Positions 1 to 7,421 of a stretch of 11,741 nucleotides of DNA are shown piece by piece. The translations under genes were made by a program, and so were the position numbers. This stretch comes from Euperipatoides rowelli (lineage: Eukaryota > Onychophora > Udeonychophora > Euonychophora > Peripatopsidae). How positions within the stretch are numbered: the stretch's first letter is position 1; each line of letters opens with the position of its first letter. The stretch is taken from assembly GCA_003024985.2 (NCBI GenBank), contig PXIH01S0014931.1; one strand, 5' to 3'. Below the pieces are notes generated by a model. The model was not told the origin of the DNA. It worked only from the letters and a program-made list of their open reading frames with translations, and did not search any database.

Positions 1-157
1 CTGGCAGGTAAAAATAAATGTTGTTCTGGTTCTATGACTGGTTGTAAAATGGTAAATAATAAGCCTCCTTCGGACAAGTGGCAGTAAAGCTACTGCAATG
101 CATCAGCAGATGAATTTAGAGGGCCACAAACCTCAAGCTACAGTAGGAACACAATAA
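1..157 (+). CDS. Possible 3' end of an exon, cut by the window edge
   Basis: This edge is clearly richer in GC than the DNA after it and carries two overlapping open frames. The first runs from base 1 to a TAA at 85-87 and ends in a Cys-bearing tail (KNKCCSGSMTGCKM, then PPSDKWQ). The second is open from 56 to a double TAA at 155-160 and contains MHQQMNLEGHKPQATVGTQ. A third reading is also possible: CTGGCAG at 1-7 followed by GTAAAA is a fair splice donor, so an exon could end at base 7 with the rest intronic. I recognise no family. The true frame cannot be chosen without the sequence to the left. Either frame could be chance or the remnant of a repeat. Confidence 0.2.
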
Positions 158-409
158 TAAATAATAACCCTTTTATATTATCACACAAATTAACAAATGA
201 ATAATTAATTAATTATCATGTTCAAGTGAGTTTGACTATTCAAGAGATAAATAACTATATTCAGTGATTTGCCACATCGTTTTACTACAACATTTATGAG
301 TGTTGTCCCACGTAAATGCCGTATTAAGGAAAATAATTATACCTTGAAATCACTCAGCTTTCACTTGAACACACTAATTAAAAATAGACTAAATATAACA
401 ATCTGTTAC
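158..409. other. AT-rich stretch without a supported gene
   Basis: No coding segment or recognisable element is visible. The one structural point is a perfect 16-bp palindrome made of AATT words at 201-216 (ATAATTAATTAATTAT), which contains homeodomain-type TAATTA cores. Such words are common in AT-rich DNA. Confidence 0.5.
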
Positions 410-600
410 ACTATATACTGTATATTATATTTGTATATATATATTGTGTATGTATATATCTGTATATATATATATGTAAGTTTGTACCTATTTGTATATA
501 AATATATTTATATGGTATGTATTTGTTATATATGTGTGGGTGTGTGTACACATTGTATACAGTTTATGTGAGTGCTTATACTGTTATGTGTGTTTTATAT
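410..600. repeat. Low-complexity TA/TG-rich tract
   Basis: An impure mixture of TATA, TGTA and TGTG words with no long pure run, the densest part lying at 417-545. It looks like an old, interrupted microsatellite. Open frames crossing it translate into Tyr/Ile/Val/Cys-rich low-complexity peptide and are not evidence of a gene. Confidence 0.8.
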
Positions 601-617
601 ACATATACCAAAATACA

Positions 618-731
618 GTGGTGGAACCAGGGGACAACCATAAGGACATGTGCCAAACGTGTTATTCTTTGGAGAATATACAGTACAATATTTCATTCAT
701 TTCATTTAAAATAACTCATTTTGATTCATAA
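618..731 (+). CDS. Short coding-like tail after low-complexity DNA
   Basis: An open frame ending in TAA at 729-731 has ordinary protein-like composition, with a segment reading VVEPGDNHKDMCQTCYSLEN that includes a CxxC pair. It continues upstream only into low-complexity TA/TG sequence, so any real coding would begin near 618. The AG at 617-618 (AAATACAG) is a weak splice acceptor with little pyrimidine before it. The family is not recognised. The 16 bases at 633-648 recur at 10056-10071 with two mismatches, so this may be part of an old interspersed element rather than a host exon. Confidence 0.18.
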   Translation: MVEPGDNHKDMCQTCYSLENIQYNISFISFKITHFDS

Positions 732-1230
732 AATTCTTAGATTTTGCCTTTATATTTCTTTTATTTTATATATTGTAATGATTTACAATATTAGTTTATT
801 TAATTTAAATGACTTAGGTGTATTTGTCATTTTAAGATTTTAAAATTTTTAATTATATAATAAAAACAACAACAAAGGAATTACTAATGAAGATTCTTTT
901 TTTTATCCAATCCAATCATGTTTTCAATCAATTGATTAGCCTATACTTTATCTTTTAATGAAACTCCTTGCTCATCTAGACTACAATGTTTTTAAATTTG
1001 CTAGACTTTATTTATTCTTTTAAAATCTTCAAATTTATTTAGGTTTTAATAAAACAACAAAGTTTATTCTCCCATGAACTGTAAGATAGTCTACACTATA
1101 ATTGAAATAACTTTCACAGGGATAATTAGAAGAAACTCCGAATAGTTAGCTATTTTTCAACAAAAAAGCAATTCAATGTGAAATTCAAAGAGAAAATACT
1201 GAAAAATCAAAGTATTGTAGATTTTTATTA
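732..1230. other. AT-rich stretch, nothing recognised
   Basis: This is homopolymer-rich AT DNA with no open frame of note, no repeat unit and no recognised RNA gene. At the end, TTAAAG followed by GTGAGC (boundary at 1233/1234) matches a splice donor well, but no coding frame leads into it. Confidence 0.5.
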
Positions 1231-1238
1231 AAGGTGAG

Positions 1239-1313
1239 CACACACACACTTGAAATAAAGTCTCTGAGAATTAGAATTTGAAGCCTGCGATAAATTCTCT
1301 CATGTGTGTGTGT
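1239..1313. repeat. Nested inverted repeat (CA arm / TG arm)
   Basis: CACACACACAC at 1239-1249 faces TGTGTGTGTGT at 1303-1313, giving about 10 bp of potential pairing. Inside it, GAGAATT at 1266-1272 faces AATTCTC at 1293-1299. Two perfect palindromes follow: TTCTCTAGAGAA at 1320-1331 and GAGAATTCTC at 1345-1354. The whole stretch reuses AGAGAATT-type words. It could be two microsatellite seeds that pair by accident, a decayed element end, or a cruciform-prone site. Confidence 0.5.
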
Positions 1314-1416
1314 CATACATTCTCTAGAGAAAACTGATGTGAAAGAGAATTCTCCGATGAATTAGAGAAGTAGACTAAGCATCTACTTTTTGACAATTTA
1401 TCTTTCAATAGTTAAA

Positions 1417-1500
1417 TCGCACCCAATCACCAACGACGCGAGCACATGACTCAGCAAACATGGTAGCATGCAAACTCAACTACATCCGACCCCGTTTGTA
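1417..1500. promoter_or_regulatory. Small CpG-bearing patch with CCAAT and NF-E2/AP-1-like words
   Basis: About six CpGs lie in roughly 80 bases inside DNA otherwise poor in CpG. The patch holds CCAAT at 1423-1427 and ATGACTCAGCA at 1446-1456. The latter matches the bZIP NF-E2/Maf-type consensus and contains the AP-1 core TGACTCA. This could be a small regulatory element upstream of the short frame at 1764. No TATA box or transcript evidence supports a promoter, and single motif matches occur by chance. Confidence 0.2.
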
Positions 1501-1763
1501 AAAATTATATCCTTAAAAATATTTGTTCTTAAGATAACCGGTTAAATTATGTACAGAAAATCAATATAGGCGTATATCAAATAATGGAAAGTTCTTACTG
1601 ATCGGTGTCACTTAATTTTGATTCACAAATAATTCTAGACCAAAACGATGTTGGAAATTAGAGTAAAGTGACTGGTTCACTCCAAAGTGAAGCTGCAGTT
1701 AGCTCGAATCTGTTTCCCTTCTTTGGCTACTGTTTTAGATACAACAAGAATTGAATAACTGGA

Positions 1764-1829
1764 ATGTCGGCAGCAGCTCAGACAAATGACTATGCTAGAG
1801 TTCCATTAATTGTCTGGAAACAAACTTGA
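1764..1829 (+). CDS. Short open frame, possible first coding exon
   Basis: The frame starts with ATG in GGAATGT context and reads MSAAAQTNDYARVPLIVWKQ before a TGA. An in-frame TGA lies just upstream at 1752-1754, so this is a complete 21-codon frame. The Ala-rich start and mixed composition look natural, and the surrounding 1670-1830 is less AT-rich than its flanks. A second short frame in the same phase (1662-1754) ends in that upstream TGA. No family is recognised, and no strong donor is visible at the end. It could be a real 5' exon, an upstream ORF or chance. Confidence 0.15.
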   Translation: MSAAAQTNDYARVPLIVWKQT

Positions 1830-1920
1830 CAAAATCACAAAATTATAGTTTTGTTAGGTTAACAGTGAAATAAGCCAATTATACAAGAATTAAATTAAAC
1901 CATTAAAATATATATTAGAT

Positions 1921-1959
1921 CAGTGTTTCCCAGCCGTTGGCTCGCTGAAAAACATCCGT
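1921..1959 (+). mobile_element. hAT-like transposon terminus (one end only)
   Basis: The sequence begins CAGTGTTTCCCAGCC, which resembles the terminal inverted repeat of many animal hAT elements (CAGTGNTTCCCAACC type). It continues through GGCTCGCTGAAAAACATCCG. The adjacent eight bases on the outside are TATTAGAT, the size expected for a hAT target-site duplication. No matching opposite end or second TATTAGAT is present. The nearest partner is GTTTTTCAGC at 2454-2463, the exact inverse of GCTGAAAAAC at 1944-1953, but the outer bases beyond it do not match. I infer a truncated non-autonomous copy; no transposase is seen. Confidence 0.4.
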
Positions 1960-1969
1960 AAAAAAAAAA

Positions 1970-2172
1970 AAAAATACATCTTTATATCACATTATTATTA
2001 CTGTATTATCATTGCTAGTAATTATTATTAAATGAGAGTAAGGATGCAATAATATTAAAATAGATCAGTATAAAAATACATCTTTATATCTCATTATTAT
2101 TATGGTATCATTGCTAGTTATTATTAAATGATGAGAGAAGGATGTAACAATATTAAAGTAAATTAGTAAAAA
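1970..2172. repeat. Two-copy tandem duplication, period about 102 bp
   Basis: Copy 1 (about 1970-2071) and copy 2 (about 2072-2172) both begin TACATCTTTATATC, then run through ATTATTATTA, TATCATTGCTAGT, AATGAGAG, AAGGATG and AATATTAAA in the same order. Differences are point changes and a few small indels. Each copy is preceded by an A-rich run. It follows directly after the hAT-like terminus, so it may be subterminal repeat sequence of that element. Confidence 0.8.
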
Positions 2173-2203
2173 AAAAAATTAAAACTAAATAGGCCTAATT
2201 AAC

Positions 2204-2222
2204 GACTTCACTTCATGAAGTC
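2204..2222. repeat. Small hairpin
   Basis: GACTTCA at 2204-2210 and TGAAGTC at 2216-2222 form a perfect 7-bp stem around the 5-base loop CTTCA. It is GC-richer than its surroundings. No run of T or other hint of function follows. Confidence 0.5.
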
Positions 2223-2381
2223 ATAAACATTTATTATTATTAAACAATAAGACAAGATATACTGTAATACTGATTCAGATAATAAAAACCACATATTTTT
2301 TTCTTTTGAATATTTTGAAACTTAAGTTCTCTCATTAAGATATTTATATTTTTAATTGTTTCTAAAATGTTTCAGGAATAC

Positions 2382-2417
2382 GGGAGATGGGTAGGGGGGG
2401 GAGAGGGTGGATGTGGG
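2382..2417 (+). other. G-quadruplex motif
   Basis: Five runs of at least three G lie within 36 bases: 2382-2384, 2389-2391, 2394-2401, 2405-2407 and 2415-2417. The loops between them are 4, 2, 3 and 7 bases, which satisfies the usual G3+ N1-7 rule. In DNA this AT-rich such a cluster stands out. It may be part of the interior of the element whose end lies at 1921. Confidence 0.7.
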
Positions 2418-2506
2418 ATATCTAGAACCCCGTTGTCTTTCATTTCACAAGGGGTTTTTCAGCTAGTTAAAAAATAAACAAACAATTCATTGTCTCATAT
2501 AATTAC

Positions 2507-2662
2507 CCGTCCGCGTAAAATTATTCATTAGTCTTCCGGTCCACGATGATAAAAAGATCGAGTAACGCTGTATTCGATCGAAGATAAGGATACAAGCACA
2601 TTTTTAAAACTATTGAGAGAAGAAACTTCAAATAAAACTTTTTTTAAAAAAATAAAATAACC
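2507..2662 (-). other. CpG-bearing patch with two minus-strand open frames
   Basis: Between 2510 and 2585 there are several CpGs, as in GTCCGCG, TTCCGGTCC, GATCGAG, AACGCTG and TTCGATCG, against a CpG-poor background. On the minus strand one frame is open from 2662 to a TAA at 2528-2530 and includes LVSLSSIEYSVTRSFYHRG. A second frame crosses the same DNA and includes IFLSSWTGRLMNNFTRTG. Both look protein-like, so composition alone cannot choose between them. It may be a fragment of a younger insertion or exon, or simply a compositional patch. Confidence 0.2.
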
Positions 2663-3061
2663 TTATTCGTTTTTCTGTGTATATTATCCTAACTATAAAA
2701 TAAATATTTAATCAGGATTAAATAATGCAAATTTCATATAATAGATATGAGAGGGGATTTCTCAATTTACACAATTTGTTTTTTTTAAAAAAAGCAAACA
2801 CTTTTAATAACAAACAAAAAAAACAAATACAATCAAAACAATATATACACAAACATACAATACAAATCAATTCTTTTGTCAAAGAAAAATATCTGTTGAG
2901 AGTGTGTGTTAAATTTCTCTTGAAAATTATTTCTTAGTGACAAAATACCAGAGATTTTATCACCAGGTGTGACCCCATAAAGGGAAATGAAGGGCCAGTA
3001 GACATAACTAAATATTATGTTATTTATATAGAGCATGTAAGTATTTTTTTTTTTTTTAAAG

Positions 3062-3135
3062 AAAAGGAGGAAATGTCAAAGCTGCTCGAAAAATCCCAGA
3101 AAACATTTAGTACTAGAACGTGTTTCTGTTTTTAA
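3062..3135 (+). CDS. Possible short exon after a strong pyrimidine tract
   Basis: A long run of T ends at AAAG (AG at 3060-3061), an excellent shape for a splice acceptor. The frame after it reads KEEMSKLLEKSQKTFSTR and then a short Cys/Phe tail before TAA at 3133-3135. The ATG at 3073-3075 has an A at -3. The charged, helix-like start is natural, but it is only about 24 codons long. No family is recognised. Poly-T runs followed by AG are common in this DNA, so the acceptor has limited weight. Confidence 0.15.
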
Positions 3136-3220
3136 AAGTTTAAGCATTAACTCGGCTTAAGATCTTTTAAATGATAATAAAATAAAAACATGATTCCCAA
3201 TATAAATTATTGTGAGTCAT

Positions 3221-3243
3221 AATTTAATTTTTATAATTAAATT
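3221..3243. repeat. AT-only hairpin
   Basis: AATTTAATT at 3221-3229 and AATTAAATT at 3235-3243 form a perfect 9-bp stem with the loop TTTAT. A further TATAATTATA palindrome follows at about 3245-3254. No element boundaries are apparent. Confidence 0.5.
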
Positions 3244-3261
3244 GTATAATTATAATTTAGA

Positions 3262-3390
3262 ATGTCTAGTGATGGACGCTCACAATTCATGGCGCACAAG
3301 ACGATCTCCCTATTAGACGATACCTCAAGCCATCCAGTCATTTTTTTCTGGCTCCATCCTTGCATATATACATACATACTGTACACATAG
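3262..3390 (+). CDS. Short hypothetical open frame (42 codons)
   Basis: ATG at 3262 opens a frame ending in TAG at 3388-3390. It begins MSSDGRSQFMAHKTISLLDD and continues to TSSHPVIFFWLHPCIYT. The first two thirds lie in DNA clearly richer in GC than the flanks, and the composition is that of an ordinary protein; the last third runs into TATA-rich sequence. TATAATTTAG just before the ATG could act as a weak splice acceptor. A hydrophobic run (VIFFWL) is too short to call a membrane segment. No family is recognised. Confidence 0.2.
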   Translation: MSSDGRSQFMAHKTISLLDDTSSHPVIFFWLHPCIYTYILYT

Positions 3391-4589
3391 TTTGTATAGG
3401 CACAAAGATAAGACTTTTTCCCATCTTACAAAAAAGAATATTAAAAACCATAGTAGGATAAAGTACGAGTTTAAACAATGAGACAAATCTAGTTGAGAAA
3501 CCCTTTACTTAAAATGATGAAATATTGCAGAAATATTGCCTAAGTTTATTAGATTATATTGAAATATAGTTTTTAGCTCACGGATTTGAAAATTCATTCA
3601 TGCAAAACAACAAAAAAAAATTTCTAATTCATTTCTTGATGCAAAGCATTTATTATTTTTGAATATTTATAGCTTTCAAACAACAACAGTATATGCATCA
3701 AAAAAAAAATATTAAACTTTTCGATGAATTTTTGTTTTTAATATCATCCAATACCATATATTTAATATGCATGAGCAAATCATTATTGTGTTTTTTAATA
3801 ATGTATGAAAACTAACAAAACTAATTTTTCATTTAGTCTAACAAATAAGGGAGAAATGAAAATCTTGAATTCACCAGAGTATATGGAATACACTACGTTT
3901 GTGGGTAACAACAGCTGGTAAATAGAATCAGCTTAATTATTAAACAGATGCAGTGTCATTTAAAAGACTAATTATTTATGCTAATGAAATCATTAATTGA
4001 TTTTTAGTTCAGGCTGCATTGACATTTCAATCAACTTTTTTTTAAAAAAGAAATTAAATTATTAACAAGTTTCTTTTGCAGTTATAATTATATTAAAACT
4101 AATTTAACAAAAACATTGGGTTGGGAGCGGTGAAATAAACTACCGGTTAACATCTACTGGTTTGACATACAGTATAACTAACTCTTACGTGACAGAAATG
4201 GAAAATGTGGGATTAAATATGTAAAATAAAATATAATAAAAGAGAACAAAATACTATTTTATATTATCAGATTCACATTCATATAGAATATGGGAAACTT
4301 AAGTGAAGACATTTTTTCTGAAATACAATGTTTAGAAAAATATTATTGGAGGAGGGGGGTGCAATCATGGGCAATGTAACAATGTTCTACTTAGACATTT
4401 TGTTTTAAGTGTGTAAATGTACTCCACAGCAAAAGAAGAAGGTAATACTCGGGTATTTAGATATTAATTGTTCTACAAATTTTCTACATACTCATAGATT
4501 TAACTTAGTTTACTAAATAATTAATTTTATGTTGTATATGCAGAAACATGGTATGGGAGAAGCAAGGTTTCTACAACAGTAAATGATCT
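3391..4589. other. Long AT-rich stretch without a supported gene
   Basis: I see only AT-rich unique sequence with poly-A/T runs, one CAGCTG E-box at 3912-3917, and isolated splice-like words. One of these is CCACAG, 12 bases, then GTAATA around 4422-4443, too short to call an exon. A small G-rich spot (GGAGGAGGGGGG) lies near 4348-4360. No repeat unit or coding frame stands out. Confidence 0.5.
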
Positions 4590-5345
4590 TACTTCCAGTT
4601 TAGAAACCACCCACGTATTGTTTCTTAAAGGTACATTTTTTTTTGCCAATATAGTCTATGTTATATAACTTCAAATAATGATGTCACTTCCAGCTTAGGT
4701 TACACCCACTTCCAGTTTTCTGGAACAATATAGGTCAAAGGTCACTGTTGGTCCAAAATGTCTGACTTCTGGTTCCTGCTTCTTAAAGGTATAAAGAGGT
4801 AATTATATGCTCATGTATAGTTTGATGATGATTTTCCTGTTCTGGGTCAAAGATGACTTCTTGTACTGTTAAGCCACTTTCATTTATGATTTGAGGTGGT
4901 TCTGTTTTAAGCCACTTCCTGCTTAAGTTCAAAGTTCACTTATAGTTTTAAGGGATACTTCTGTTTTTTTTAATTCAAGATGGTGGCATTTCCAGTATAG
5001 AAGAACATGGAAATGACATCATATTCATGATGGCATCACCATTCCAGTTCCTGGTTTGGACACTTCCTGTTTGCAGCAAATTCTATTTTCAATTTTCTTG
5101 AACACTTCCAGTTTCTGTTGACCTGTTGTTCCATCCGAGTCTTTTCCAAGATGGTGTCACTTCTGGTTCTGCTTTTAAACTACACTTTTAGTACTGTTTT
5201 AATCAAAATAGCATCATTTCCAATTCCTGAAAAATTTCTATCCCCATCCATGTTTTCTCAAGATATTAGCATTTCCAGTTCCAGTTTTAGATAACCATTT
5301 CCAGTTTCGCATTTAAGGTTATTATTTTTGGGACTACTTCTGGTG
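4590..5345 (+). repeat. Array of decayed ACTTCC(A/T)GGTT-type words
   Basis: At least twelve near-copies of a 10-base word occur here, at 4591, 4686, 4708, 4765, 4914, 4988, 5062, 5104, 5159, 5271, 5297 and 5336. They read ACTTCCAGTT, ACTTCTGGTT, ACTTCCTGTT or ATTTCCAGTT. Several are preceded by a second word of the type TCAAGATGGTGTC or a decayed form: about 4675, 4754, 4848, 4975, 5026, 5147, 5211 and 5260. TTCTTAAAGGTA also recurs (4622 and 4781). Spacing varies from about 20 to 130 bases, so this is not a clean satellite. CCAG and CTGG are the two products expected when CpG in CCGG decays, pointing to an ancestral word ACTTCCGGTT. Confidence 0.7.
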
Positions 5346-5689
5346 CCTTAGGTACATTTTGAACAAGATATTTCAACTCTGTGTTCTCTGGCAATTAGGT
5401 TTAAAAGTAGAACAATAGAAATATTAATTTTCATAAGCTATTGTTACAGGTTTTCAGTCAGGTGTGTTAATTGGTTTAAACACTTTAACTAGAGAACCGA
5501 ATATCATAGCAGGATAGGGATGGACTTTTTATAAAATAATTATAGTAACTTTTTATTAATTGGAACTACAGGTCTATTTATTATATTTTTTGATCGGCCC
5601 ATACAACACGACCTTATCCCAATATTAAATGTTTTTAGAATAAATTTTTCAACATTTTTTTGAAGTGTTTAACTTTGAAACAAACAAAC
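5346..5689. other. AT-rich stretch, nothing recognised
   Basis: Unique-looking AT-rich DNA between the decayed word array and the two-copy repeat. The part from about 5590 may be the divergent leading edge of the repeat that follows, but I cannot align it convincingly. Confidence 0.4.
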
Positions 5690-6030
5690 TTTAATGAGGT
5701 AGATTTCCAATAGTTTTTGAGAATGCCCGATCTATCTACTTATGTTTTTAAGATGTCACCAAAAAGTTATATATATTTTAGAATTTTAAGAAAGCTTATT
5801 GGTATTTCAACTTTCCAAGACAGTCCGAGTCCAAAGGTGAAAACCTTGAGTCAATCACATCAACGGTTCAGGAGATATCACCAAAATCATAGAGCTAGAA
5901 GTAAAAAATTTAAATGCCCCAAAAAAAAAAAAAAATTAAACGAAGTAGGATTTCTAATAGTTTTTGAAAATGCCAGATTCTTCTGGAATATTCCTGAAAA
6001 ATATCCAACCATATCTCCAAGGTGACACCT
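5690..6030 (+). repeat. Two-copy diverged repeat, offset about 247 bp
   Basis: The block at 5695-5733 (AGATTTCCAATAGTTTTTGA, then AATGCCCGATCT) matches 5941-5980 (GGATTTCTAATAGTTTTTGA, then AATGCCAGATTCT) with few changes. Looser echoes such as GATGTCACCAAAA (5752), GATATCACCAAAA (5874) and ATATCTCCAAGGTGAC (6013) suggest a family with a GATATCTCC-type core. A run of 15 A at 5921-5935 separates the copies. Open frames on both strands across this block are mostly repeat sequence and are not called as genes. Confidence 0.65.
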
Positions 6031-6092
6031 GGAATTAATAAATAAAGTTTTTTTTTTAAATTTTAAAAACCAAGAAAGGATATCAATGTCCA

Positions 6093-6104
6093 TGAGCATG
6101 CTCA
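6093..6104. repeat. 12-bp perfect palindrome TGAGCATGCTCA
   Basis: A GC-balanced perfect palindrome in very AT-rich DNA. It could be a dimeric protein-binding site, but there is no supporting context. Confidence 0.35.
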
Positions 6105-6413
6105 GGATAAAAAAAAACCTTAAGGGTACAAGATATATCATTCAACCCGCCCACCCCTTATACATAGAAATGTTTTTTTCCCCCAAAAAAAATCCAGAAA
6201 CAGTATTTAATCACATACAGGTAATAGATTAATGAAATATAATGTACATGTATTCTTCAAGATTTAGATTATTCTTATATCTAGGAATTGCCTTAAAAAG
6301 TATTTCCTGATTAGCTAATGATCCGAATGGTTAAAGATCTGATAAAATTGATTAGATAAGATTTTCAGTGCCATTTTTTATTCAACTATTTTAGTAATGT
6401 TATTTAGACTTAA

Positions 6414-6587
6414 AATAAAATTTATACATCTAGAAATAAATTGGAAATGGAGATAAATAATTCAGATATTGATAGCTATCATTATGTTGGTGTTGGTGTT
6501 TTTGTGGCAGGTGGTTATGCAGACCAAAATTACTTAAGTGTACCAACAAATAGAAGCAAAATTCTACTAAATAATGGCCATGACTGA
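6414..6587 (+). CDS. Possible Kelch-like fragment
   Basis: A frame open from 6414 to a TGA at 6585-6587, with an ATG at 6447, encodes MEINNSDIDSYHYVG and then VGVFVAGGYADQNYLSVP, NRSKILLNNG. The run of small hydrophobics followed by GG-Y, then a polar turn and N-Y-L, resembles the second and third strands of a Kelch repeat (typically VVGGYDG..YLSSVE). The expected later Trp and paired Tyr are absent, and only one repeat could be present, so this is a weak resemblance. Two further open segments follow on the same strand within 220 bases. It could be a degraded copy or one exon of a larger gene. Confidence 0.3.
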   Translation, partial: NKIYTSRNKLEMEINNSDIDSYHYVGVGVFVAGGYADQNYLSVPTNRSKILLNNGHD

Positions 6588-6663
6588 GGAAAAAACCCAA
6601 TTAGTTCAATTAATGGAAGACAAGAAAAAGGATCTAGATAATTTATTTTCATATAGTTTATAA
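6580..6663 (+). CDS. Short charged open frame overlapping the Kelch-like fragment
   Basis: ATG at 6580 (context GCCATGA) starts a 27-codon frame, MTEEKTQLVQLMEDKKKDLD followed by NLFSYSL, ending in TAA at 6661-6663. The charge pattern suggests an amphipathic helix. It lies one frame away from the segment ending at 6587. Either a frameshift separates two parts of one decayed coding region, or one of the two frames is chance. No family is recognised. Confidence 0.25.
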   Translation: MTEEKTQLVQLMEDKKKDLDNLFSYSL

Positions 6664-6723
6664 AGATATGTTTTCATGTATTTTATTGTTTGTTTTAATG
6701 TTGATTTGGTTTGTTTCTTTTAG

Positions 6724-6804
6724 AAACACTTAAAAATCTCAATTATAATTGAGGAATACCAGCACCACCACCATCATCACCATCACCACCACCACCACTC
6801 CTAA
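6724..6804 (+). CDS. Possible last exon ending in a 12-histidine run
   Basis: TTTGGTTTGTTTCTTTTAG (ending at 6723) is a very good splice acceptor with a clear pyrimidine tract. The frame after it reads KHLKISIIIEEYQ, twelve His codons (6763-6798, CAC and CAT mixed), Ser, and TAA at 6802-6804. In this frame every unit of the trinucleotide repeat encodes His despite mixed CAC/CAT use. Such mixing also arises in a decaying CAY microsatellite, so it is only suggestive. No donor is visible that would join this to the frames at 6414-6663. It may be a genuine terminal exon or a microsatellite beside a chance acceptor. Confidence 0.22.
   Translation, partial: KHLKISIIIEEYQHHHHHHHHHHHHS
6763..6798 (+). 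repeat. Trinucleotide repeat (CAC/CAT)12
   Basis: Twelve consecutive CAY triplets with no interruption: three CAC, two CAT, one CAC, one CAT, five CAC. Confidence 0.9.
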
Positions 6805-7013
6805 TTTACCCTACATACACCTAATTTACTTTCTCTTATAAACCTTAAAATAGCATGGTATGTATTCTATAAATTTTGTAAGGCTGATGTAAAAATGCAG
6901 GGTTAATGTAAATTTCATAGTGGATAAATATATTAGATGCCAATTTGCAGATTGAGCTGGTAGTAAGAATTTAGAAGTTTATTGTTGTGATCATCTTTGT
7001 GCTAAAGAAGACT

Positions 7014-7115
7014 GCTATGTATCTAGTACCATAGCCATACATCTAGTACAAGCCAACTCAAAAGCTCATTTGCTATGTCTCTGCATTCAATCTGTAACAT
7101 AGCACGTGACATAGC
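7014..7115. promoter_or_regulatory. Cluster of four ACATAGC words around an E-box
   Basis: GCTATGT occurs at 7014-7020 and 7072-7078. Its reverse complement ACATAGC occurs at 7097-7103 and 7109-7115. The last two flank and partly overlap a CACGTG E-box at 7103-7108, so the core reads ACATAGCACGTGACATAGC. Four copies of one 7-base word within 102 bases, arranged two per orientation, is unusual. It may be a regulatory cluster or the remnant of an inverted repeat (CATCTAGTAC and TATCTAGTAC also recur at 7020-7050). Confidence 0.3.
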
Positions 7116-7124
7116 AAGTAACAG

Positions 7125-7137
7125 TGCCATCTAATGG
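7125..7137 (-). promoter_or_regulatory. CTCF-like word
   Basis: TGCCATCTAATGG matches the reverse complement of the CTCF core consensus (YGCCMYCTRSTGG) at 12 of 13 positions; the S position is A. It is also a short inverted repeat, GCCAT...ATGGC. CTCF is known from bilaterian animals, so the call depends on the host. A single-site match of this length can be chance. Confidence 0.25.
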
Positions 7138-7421
7138 CCTGATTTTCACTTTTAGAGATAATTAAAGCAAAAAAATAATTCTACTTAATGTACGGTCGGT
7201 ACCATTTATTTTAGTTTCTGAAGTGTTTAATATTAATATTCTAATCATGAATTAATAATATTTACAGTACAAGATTTATATCCTTTTATAATAAAATGCT
7301 AACTTACTAAATTTACAGTATGCTACAAAAGACTTTTTAGTGGAGTTTAAAGACAGAGAACAATAATATACTGTATATTAATTTTGACGGGAACAAAAAT
7401 ATCCACCTCCACCCAACTTAC

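Noticed and set aside
269-571. 100-codon plus-strand open frame
   Set aside because: From about codon 45 it is Tyr/Ile/Val low complexity from the TA/TG tract; the first part starts at a non-ATG codon and has no recognisable feature.
2725-3036. Overlapping open frames on both strands (70 and 67 codons)
   Set aside because: Asn/Lys/Phe/Ile composition reflects AT-rich DNA with A-runs; no motif, start signal or splice context supports them.
4120-4135. GGTTGGGAGCGGTG as the right end of the hAT-like element
   Set aside because: Only the first eight bases resemble the inverted terminus, and the expected TATTAGAT target duplication does not follow.
4422-4443. Twelve-base micro-exon between CCACAG and GTAATA
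   Set aside because: Too short to carry information, with no pyrimidine tract before it and no flanking exon.
5717-6141. Open frames of 102 (plus) and 84 (minus) codons
   Set aside because: They largely cover the two-copy repeat and its 15-A run, open at non-ATG codons or run through homopolymer Phe/Lys, and lose the frame between repeat copies.
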